This document shows positions 56,416 to 64,000 of a stretch of DNA of 64,000 nt, one piece after another. Source of the stretch: Symsagittifera roscoffensis (Eukaryota > Xenacoelomorpha > Acoela > Convolutidae); NCBI RefSeq assembly GCF_963678635.1, contig NC_087067.1:29378403-29442402 (forward strand), read 5' to 3'. Numbering within the stretch: position 1 is the first letter of the stretch; the number at the start of each line of letters is the position of its first letter. Made by a program: the position numbers and the translations under genes. The notes beneath the pieces were generated by a model. That model did not search any database, was not told the DNA's origin, and saw nothing but the letters and a program-made list of their open reading frames with translations.

Positions 56416-57198
56416 CCGCCTATTTTGTGGGCAATAACAGATTTGAGGAACTAAATTCCAGCAGTTCATCCGCGCTGCAATTGATATAAGCATGATATTT
56501 GTTGATGGTTATTTCAATGACAACTCTGAGACTAACTCAACAATATGGCATTCTATGGTTTACGAATTTAGGAAAAAGCGCAATACATTAGCTATTGACT
56601 TCGCTGTGAGATTTTTTCCGATAAGTGAATTGATTTAGTTTGAAAATGAGTGTCAACCTTTTCCTACACAAATCTAGTTTTCAATTTTTGGAAATGTTTT
56701 TGTAAATTGTTGAAGAAAGATGAAGTTTTACGCGGGTAACAAACTTTTTGAAACTTGTCAAAAAGGAATGGTCAAAATGGAATTCTGAGGGAACTGCTCC
56801 TCCGGCTCTTTATATGCATAAAAATTTAAAATTTTGATCCAAACTTAAAACTAATAGATTTCTGAAGAAAATCGACGTCTATTGGAAGAATCCTAGAAAC
56901 TCTTCATTTATAAAAAAAATTATGCCAACAGACGAATCCTCAAGGTCAAAAACGAAAAGAATGAAAACTAGCCCGGGTGGAATCTCTGATTAGTATATCA
57001 GCTTAAGCAAAATGTATCCAAGGCAGGGATGCAATAACTTAATCCTCAACAGTACATTTTTGATGCTGGTATTTTTGAAATGATATGCTAAGATGATATA
57101 GATGATAAAAGTATTCTGCTTCAAGCTTTGCCTCGGAAACAATACATATTCCAATATTTTTTTTCAATAGAAGTGGTATCAGAGATATCAAGTGATTA
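56416..57198. other. Intron sequence, no gene seen
   Basis: AT-rich; no exon or clear repeat found. Confidence 0.35.
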
Positions 57199-57792
57199 GT
57201 TGTTCAAGATTCAATTTGAGAAATAAGTATCACTCTTGAAGAATTGATTTTGTTTTGATTTTCGATACGATTTTCACTAATTGGTAATGCAAAAGTGTTT
57301 TCATTTTTTGCAAAGCAGTTTGCATATTGCTTGATTCTTGAAACAGCTTTTTTTTCAATACAGAAAAATAATATGGAACACAGACAAATAAGTTACAAAT
57401 AATTATTAGAGCGGCAAATTAGTCAAACAGTCCACTGATTGAATCCACTGATAGTCAACTGATTTGCTTTCAGACTTTGTTGCTTGATTTTTTGACAACT
57501 CTATACCTCAACTATCGTTGTTGCCTTGATAACCAAGGTCTGAAAGCAAATCAGTTGACTATAAGTGGACTCAATCAGTGGACTGTGTGACTAATTTGCT
57601 GCTCTAATTCTTTTTGTTACTGGTGTAGTCTGTGTTCCATGAAACCGTATTTAGAAAACTTTTTTAAAAATCAAACAATTTGCAAGCTGTTAAGCAAAAA
57701 TGCAAGCACTTTTGAATTAACAAGTAGAAAATAAACAATAAACAATTCCTCAAGAGTGATACTTATTTCTCAAAATGAATTGCTTACAGTAA
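57199..57792. mobile_element. Fold-back element: ~290-bp inverted arms around a short loop
   Basis: The left arm runs to about 57465 and the right arm begins about 57536. The strongest paired block is GTCAACTGATTTGCTTTCAG (left, ~57445) against CTGAAAGCAAATCAGTTGAC (right, ~57538). Outer paired blocks: GGAACACAGAC (57375) with GTCTGTGTTCC (57628), and GAGAAATAAGTATCACTCTT (57218) with AAGAGTGATACTTATTTCTC (57751). Arms are ~75-95% identical depending on position. No coding capacity. Ends are approximate; possibly flanked by TA. Likely a MITE with very long terminal repeats. Confidence 0.8.
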
Positions 57793-59424
57793 CGCAAAAT
57801 AAGAGTGACTATTATTATAAACTGTTTCTGTTGATAAACCGGAATTTCAAATTTTATTTTTCACGGAATTAGAAACCATTTTTAATGCAGTTTTCATCAC
57901 AACTAATAGATTGTTTCGATGCTTCTGGTTTTGATTTTTTTTCTGGCGGACTTGTTTTTTTTTGGACGCAAATCATTTCTATGCACAAACAATGATTTTC
58001 CAAAAAGTTGCATGCCATAACGTCTGTAACGTTTTTTAATCTATAACGTTGTATATAACGTTTGGTCCAACCAAAACGTTGGCAGACACTTTTTTTTTCA
58101 CGCAAAAGAAACAAAAATCAGAATATGTTTTTTAGGGTGAAGCATGAATATTGAGAAGAAAATGATAATCAAACTCTTTCATGCAAAAAAAAGTTAGTAA
58201 CACAATTTGACTCAACAGAAAAGCTAGCCTAGAGTTATCAGACAATTTTCTAGACGTCTCAAACGCTTGTTCCTTAAGTTTAAATTGTATGCCTAATGTT
58301 TCTGTCAACCGTAAAAATTTTGGTGAGAAGGTCCCGTTTTCGTTTTGTGAAAAGATTAAACACTATTCCTTTTAATGGTCTAAAATTATCACCACTAGTT
58401 TTTTTGAAGCCGGATTCATTTTTTTGATTTTTTAAATCAAAACATAATGTGTCACGACTGAAGGCTTTAAAATATCACATAGCTCGACCTCATCTAAAAT
58501 TTTGCCTGCAAACTAGATTTCTAGAAAAAAGATGGTCGCTCGATTAAACTCTTTACGACCGGATGGTTGGATGGTTGGAGTTGGAACAAAAAACAAAGTT
58601 CAGTCAAACTGTCATTAACTACAGTTTTTGTTTTTGCCTCGGTTACTTTTAATTATTTTCTGCAATAGTCAAACGATCGTGTTGGTTCCGTTAGGTGGCT
58701 AATTCCTTGAGTAACTTCAAATTGAGTACACCATCTGTTCGTCACCCTTTCTTACTTTTGGCCTGCTAGATTTGTGCAGTTTTCTCGTCCAATACTGGTC
58801 TTAGTGGTACTTTTTTCCTTGTTTTCAATAGATTTTAACTTTACTGAAAAAACTATTAGTTGGAGAGGAACTTTGTTTCGTATTCTACACAAGTGGTCTG
58901 AGAGAACATAGCCATAGTTAAAATTATAAGTATAATGTTATTTGAATCAATACAAAAGCGAGAAGCGATAAATATAAATGAAATCTGAACGGGTCGCAAG
59001 AAGCAGAGAAAATTTATTTTAATAGCGCTGTTTTTTTGTCTTCAGCTCAAATTATGGGGGGATGTTTTGATATAATTGAGAATCCGGTCAATTTTTTAGC
59101 GTAAACCATGCTGAAATACTTCAGGCCATTTGATTATCAGAGAAATTTGATGATTGAAATGTCATCTTCGAAACTTTTTTTTCCTGATCTACAGCCGATT
59201 GCTCAATATAACACCTGTTACGTTGAAAAATCGGTCATTTTCCGAAAGGTCACTTTAGTTTCAACCAAATTTAATGAACCGTAGACAGATTAAGCATTCG
59301 ATTTATTTAAGCCATGGTTCATTAGTCATTCCGCTTTTTAAGGCATGTTTGGCAGTTTTGTTGCGAACAATTTGTTTACCAATAATCGATCACGGTATTT
59401 CTGATCTCTTAATTTTTTGGAGAG
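57793..59424. other. Intron or intergenic sequence before first-exon copy 4
   Basis: AT-rich; only chance frames, no exon recognised. Confidence 0.35.
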
Positions 59425-62400
59425 ATGAGACCAGGGTACGTTTTTTCTGTTATTTTTGCCCAATTCTGGGTATCTGTCTTGAGCAGAAGTCAAGAGAGGA
59501 AACAACACCGTCCTCTCGTATTAATACATGGGGTGACTGCTAGTTATACTCAGTTTGACACTTTGAAACAGTATGTCAATGAAGATTATCCTGAAATGAA
59601 GGTAAGAAAAAGCAATTATCCCCAGAAACTATAAATTAAAAAATTCGTTTACGACGAATCGAGCGCATTACAAATCATATTTATACTAAAGGTAAAATTT
59701 TTGTTATTGACTACCTGACAATGATAAAATGACAATCCAAAGGATTTTTTTTTTCGACCAAAGACGTGAGCCAATTGAATGAAAATGAGAGATTCTATGC
59801 TTCTTACCATTTCTGAATCAAAAAGCTTCCTGTTGGGAGCCTGGTTTTTTATAATCCTAAGCCTAAATTTCATTCACAGTTAGTCTGGAAAAACTTCGTT
59901 ATGATAGACCACCTCTACAAACATTCCGTAAAAATGGTTCGGAAAAATTACCAAACTATTTTTTATCACCAGACTAGGAAATTTTTTCATTATTTTTTGC
60001 AACACGAAATTGGGATTTAATTTGCGATCTCTCTCTCTCTCTCTTTTTGATTACTTTTTAACCTCACTTTATGAATAAACTCCAGTATGTCTCATCTTTT
60101 TTAATTTCTAAGGACTTTTTTAACTGCAAAGTTTTTGATCGAAAAACAACACTTTTTTTCTAAATTTTTAAAACGCTTCTTTTATTATCTCCTTCCAATA
60201 TGGGATGCAGGTGAAAAAAGAAGCGTTCGGAAAAGTCAATGTTATGTCGTGTATATACGCGGGCAGGTTAACGCATGGTCTCCTTTGCTGAACTTTCGAC
60301 CTTGAAAGACTTTGACTGAGGCGGTTTTACAGTGCTGATTTAATAAAACGGGACAAAATGAACAAAATTTGAAATTTCAAACGCGTGTTTCTCAAATTGG
60401 GTTAAGATTAGACAAAAAGTGATGAAATAAAAAAAATTGCTAAGATTTTCATCAGAATTAATATGGTGCTGCAATTTTTTCTCCGAAATCCCCAACCAAA
60501 ATTTTACCCCTAAAAATGGGTCATTTTGGCTTTTTTAAATTAATCTAAAGTTACGCTGAAACTACTTTTGTCCAACAAGTTTCTCGAAGGATTAAATCCT
60601 CAAAAACCTGTGTAAGAGAAAATATTTTTGCTTGATAGTCAAGAAACGTGATTTTTATTATAAAAAACCCAAAATCTTTGCTTAAAAACAATTTTAAACA
60701 ACTTACCCAAAATTTTGGAGTTTAAAAACCTTGCTGGAAATTTTTTGGGCTGTGTAAAGGGCTACATATTATATATATAAGATATATATTTTTCATCAAT
60801 TAACAAATAAGTTACAGGTTAATTCTTGATTAAGTGAAAAAGCAAAAATTACCCATTTTTGGGGTAAAATTCTGATTGAGAATTTTGGAGAAAGAATTTC
60901 AGCATAATATTTCTGATCAATTCTAAGCAGCTGTTTTCTTCACTTTTGTCTAATTTGAACCCAATTTGAGAAAAACGGGTTTGAAAATTCAAGTTTTAGT
61001 CGTTTCGTCCGAATAATTTAAATTAGCACTGTATTGTTGTTCCAAGTTGTGGACCTTGTCAACTATTCTCATCCCCCTATAGTACCTATAATATGGTTTT
61101 TAAAGATGCCACCCCTGCGATTAATTAATGGCATGGTTGTTTATATGTGAGCTCTGTAGGGATGCCCCTCGTTTGCAATAGTGGGGATAGGAAAAAAGAT
61201 CCAGATTTTTCCAATAAAACTTACCACCCCACAAACTTTCTCGAAATCATTTTTAGTCAGTTTTTTGCTTTTTGGATCACACCGATTTAATTAATCTTTC
61301 TGACTGACCAAAATCAGTTCTCAACAAAAACTTATAACATATTTACCAAAACTTTTGCGGATTCCGCTAACTTTCGCGGAATCCTCTGACAGTTTGTGGA
61401 TTCCGCGATTTTTTTGCGGATTCTGCTTACAGTTGCGGATTCTGCGACAGCGTAATTTTACTATACACAGTTTTTACAATTTGTTTGTGGAATTCACAAA
61501 CTGATCCGGATTCCGCAACTTTTGTTGCGGGCTCCGCAATTTTTTAGTTTTTGTTCGCCTGATTTTGAGCAATTTTGAGCAATGCTGTTTTAGCTATTTG
61601 TTCTTGGAATTCAAAACAGCAAACAAGATTTTTAAAATTTGCAATGTTTCGGAATCTGTGACAAATCTGATTTTAACTTGTTCCAGAATCCGCTCACAAC
61701 TCGCAAAATACATAGTTGGGCTTCGTAATGCCACCAGGAGAATTTTTATAGCGAGAAGTAGCCTAGATTCAGGGTACTTCTGATCAAAAGTCAAATGAGA
61801 AATAATTTTCTTTCAAGAAAATTCCTGCTTTATATAAACATTTCAAAAGAATTTCAGGCCAGAAATTTAGATTAAAAATTAAGTTTTCCTTGCCGGAAAT
61901 AAACAAAATTGTTCAGTACAGAACACCTAGATTTCTCAAAAAATAGTTTGATCTAAATTGCAACGGCTGTTACATCAGACAAACAAAAATGAAGTTCACC
62001 TAACAAATACTGCATGTTAAGACAATTTGATTTACAGAGGACATTCTTTAGTAGACATACTAGGCGATATTGGGAATGATTTTGTGAAGTAGATCCTCCA
62101 TTTTTTCAAAATCAACTTGAGTTATTCGAAAAGTTTCCTACAAAACTTAATTAGATTTATGAGCAGGGGCGGATCTAGGATTTTCTCGAGGGGGGGGCGG
62201 ATTTTCAAAAAATTTTCCAAAATTTTGACGACCTTTTTTTTTTTTTAGGTCGACCAAATTGATTTTTTGAGCTCTCCCAAAGCACTGTTTTGCCCCTATT
62301 TTGGCAAAATTTTCTGCGCCGCAGGCAAATTTTTGAAAAAACAGTCAAAAAAGCCGTTTTTGGGCACGTTTTGAAAAATTTTGACAAAAAATAGCGTTTT

Positions 62401-63796
62401 TTTTTGGCGCGCGCTCCCCCTCAAAGTTAGTATATATTGGCGCCTAAGGCGCCTTTAGAAAAATTTTAGGGTCGGTCTGCCAAAAATGGATTTCTGAAAA
62501 AGTATCAAAGGGGGGACCCTTTGGGTCGGCAGGGGGTCGAATCCGCCCCTGTTTATGAGGGCTGTTTGTAGTGTTGTGTTTTGATTGCTGATTGCTATAT
62601 TTAGAAACTTCTTCAGCTAATTTTTTTGACTGCTTATACAGAAATTTCAGAGAATTGTAAAGGCTTAACTGTCATTCTTGCAAACGGGGTTTTTCTCGCT
62701 TCCATATTCCCCAAATCCGTCTCTTTTTCTGTTTCCTCGCCACTTGTTCACGTTGCTCAATTGTTTGGAAACTTTTGTTCATCCTCACACACAATCTTGA
62801 AGACTCAAGAAAACACGCACAAAATCCACACTTAAAAACCCCACTTATAAATGAAGACCGAAAGTCTATTAAACCAGTCAAGAAGTGTAGACTCTGAATG
62901 ATAGCTGCACTGCGTGATCGAGAATTCATTTGCTATCCACGCCGGGTATTGCGAAAGTGTTGGTTGGTACGATCGTACAAGAGCTGTTTTTTTTTCACTC
63001 ATATCATAATCATATTTTTACACCTGTTCTAGGTGTTCGCCCTGGACGGCAACTTCAACGATGACCTCTCTGTGCTTTCTCTGCTGGAACAAGTGCCCGG
63101 CTTCTCCTCTCTCCTCTTTAACATCACATCCACCTATGGTGACGTCACTCTCCTCGGCTTCTCCCAGGGGGGCATTGTGTCCAGGGGTGTGGTGCAGATG
63201 AGTGACAACGACAACATTCACACCTTCATATCCCTATCCGCGCCGGGTATGAGTCATCAGTGGGTATAACAAAGGGGGCTCGTTTTTTTCTCTCACATGT
63301 CAATTTTATTATAAGAAAACGTTTGTTATCCTTGTCCGATTTTGATAAAATTTAGAAATGGGTCTGAATTTGAAACCGCTGCTTAGAGCGAAAAATCTAG
63401 AAAAATCATCTGTACAAAATCATTCCATACAAGTAAGATTTGAAATAGCTATTTATGTATAGCAAAGAGCCAAAGTGCAGTGTAATTATTGGTTCTTTTT
63501 CGCTCCTCTCCATATTGCCAATTGGTATGAAAAAAATGTTCAAAGACTTACTTTTTTCATCATGCAAAAATTAATTTCGATGTCAGAGCGTCAATACAAT
63601 TTTTCACATAAAATTTCAAAGGTGGCTCGAAAAGAACCATAAGCTGTTTTCAACGGTTCTTTTTGTGTATATCAATTTTTAACTATTGAACTAACTGTTT
63701 TTCAGGGTTTGGCGAGTATGGCATCCCGCCTGATCTGCCCTTCCCCTTCTACACAAAACACCTGACGAAGGAGGAAGTGTACCACATCTGTTACAG
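59425..63796 (+). CDS. ppt2: PPT2-like lysosomal thioesterase, exons 1-3 (3' end beyond window)
   Basis: Exons 59425-59601 (phase 0), 63033-63246 (phase 1) and 63706-63796 join to 160 codons plus two bases. Residues 1-20 are a signal peptide. HRPLVLIHGVTASYTQFDTL gives the first strand and oxyanion hole. Exon 2 holds VFALDGNFNDD, an NIT sequon at ~89, the nucleophile motif LLGFSQGGIVSRGV (Ser ~103) and HTFISLSAPG. Exon 3 continues FGEYGIPPDLPFPFYTKHLT and ends in HICYR. Order and spacing match PPT2 (VHG, CYSQGGLVCR, SLSSPQMGQYG in human). The Asp and His of the triad lie beyond the window. The exon 2 donor (CCGG|GTATGA) was chosen because it gives SAPG-FGEYG colinear with the family. PPT2 cleaves acyl thioesters in lysosomes. 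Intron 1 carries two MITEs. Confidence 0.88.
60030..60049. repeat. CT microsatellite
   Basis: About ten CT units within intron 1 of the PPT2-like gene. Confidence 0.9.
60330..61031. mobile_element. Tc1/mariner-type MITE with long inverted arms and TA target duplication
   Basis: Ends CAGTGCTGATTTAA (left) and AATTTAAATTAGCACTG (right, inverted), each flanked by TA (60328-60329 and 61032-61033). Arms of about 200 bp pair imperfectly: TTCTCAAATTGGGTTAAGAT against the reverse complement of the segment near 60950-60975, and CCCCTAAAAATGGGT against ACCCATTTTTGGGG. CAGTGCTG is the classical Tc1-type end. No transposase. Centre near 60680. Confidence 0.8.
61034..62155. other. Intron sequence with a GCGGATTCCGC motif cluster
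   Basis: Between about 61358 and 61545 the phrase TTGCGGATTCCGC or close variants occurs some eight times, several in inverted orientation (CGCGGAATCC). Elsewhere AT-rich without exons. Confidence 0.5.
62164..62551. mobile_element. hAT-type MITE, complete, 388 bp
   Basis: Terminal inverted repeats CAGGGGCGGAT (62164-62174) and ATCCGCCCCTG (62541-62551). A perfect 8-bp target duplication TTTATGAG lies at 62156-62163 and 62552-62559, the length typical of hAT transposons. Non-coding, with G-rich and GCGCC patches inside. A truncated relative lies at 56128-56415. Confidence 0.93.
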
Positions 63797-64000
63797 GTGA
63801 ACACTTACAACAAACCACCTTAAGCCCTCGCAACATTATGAGATCCTAAACGCAGACCCTGTTTATGAAATCGTCTTTTGTTACGCTCATGCAACCTGTC
63901 TCAGTTGCCCTTCGGATCCAAAAAGAGGCCCGGTCGTAAAAAGAGGTCAAAATGATTTCCTAAAATCACTTAGAGGGGGTTCATTTTAAGCAAAGGGTTA
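63797..64000 (+). other. Start of the third intron of the PPT2-like gene
   Basis: Begins with the donor GTGAAC; no further exon before the window ends. Confidence 0.6.

Overview
The window is nuclear DNA of an animal, most likely an AT-rich invertebrate. The genes have GT-AG introns and the families are metazoan: an NSE2/MMS21 SUMO ligase, a calmodulin-like EF-hand protein, a lysosomal palmitoyl-thioesterase of the PPT2 type and BEN-like DNA-binding proteins. Genes are sparse, and most of the sequence is intron, degenerate repeat or transposon. There are no bacterial-style operons, CRISPR arrays or convincing RNA genes. I cannot name the species. There is one 200-base assembly gap (27556-27755).

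Layout. 1-11.8 kb: an NSE2-like gene (2369-3103), a ~165-bp satellite block, a decayed LINE on the minus strand (about 6.7-9.2 kb) and one orphan minus-strand exon (10371-10623). 11.9-15.9 kb: a four-exon EF-hand gene. 15.9-24.4 kb: repeats and a minus-strand multi-pass protein with a Pro/Gly/Tyr-rich tail (19671-20615). 24.4-24.7 kb: a small secreted, glycosylation-rich repeat peptide whose start codon is not in its exon.

26.8-37.6 kb is the most unusual part. A 10.8-kb interval is bounded by 36-bp inverted repeats (34 of 36 matching). Just inside each end is an array of TAATCGATTA-type palindromic motifs. Inside lie two BEN-like genes (28447-28764; six exons at 31483-33243) and four kinds of tandem array. 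It looks like an undescribed large DNA transposon or replicating unit that carries DNA-binding proteins, although no target-site duplication is visible.

41.8-43.7 kb is an 899-bp tandem duplication. From 44.5 kb to the end is a PPT2-like locus: four copies of a first exon (44486, 45357, 55499, 59425) lie upstream of a single visible set of downstream exons (63033-63246, 63706-63796; the gene leaves the window). Between the copies sit a 6.6-kb Ty3/gypsy-type LTR retrotransposon on the minus strand (47623-54225, target duplication TATTT, LTRs 212/213 identical), a ~600-bp fold-back element, a Tc1/mariner-type MITE and a hAT-type MITE with a perfect 8-bp target duplication. Several host start codons have an acceptor-like AG a few bases upstream, which fits 5' UTR introns or spliced-leader trans-splicing.

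All calls come from reading the sequence by eye; no database search was made.
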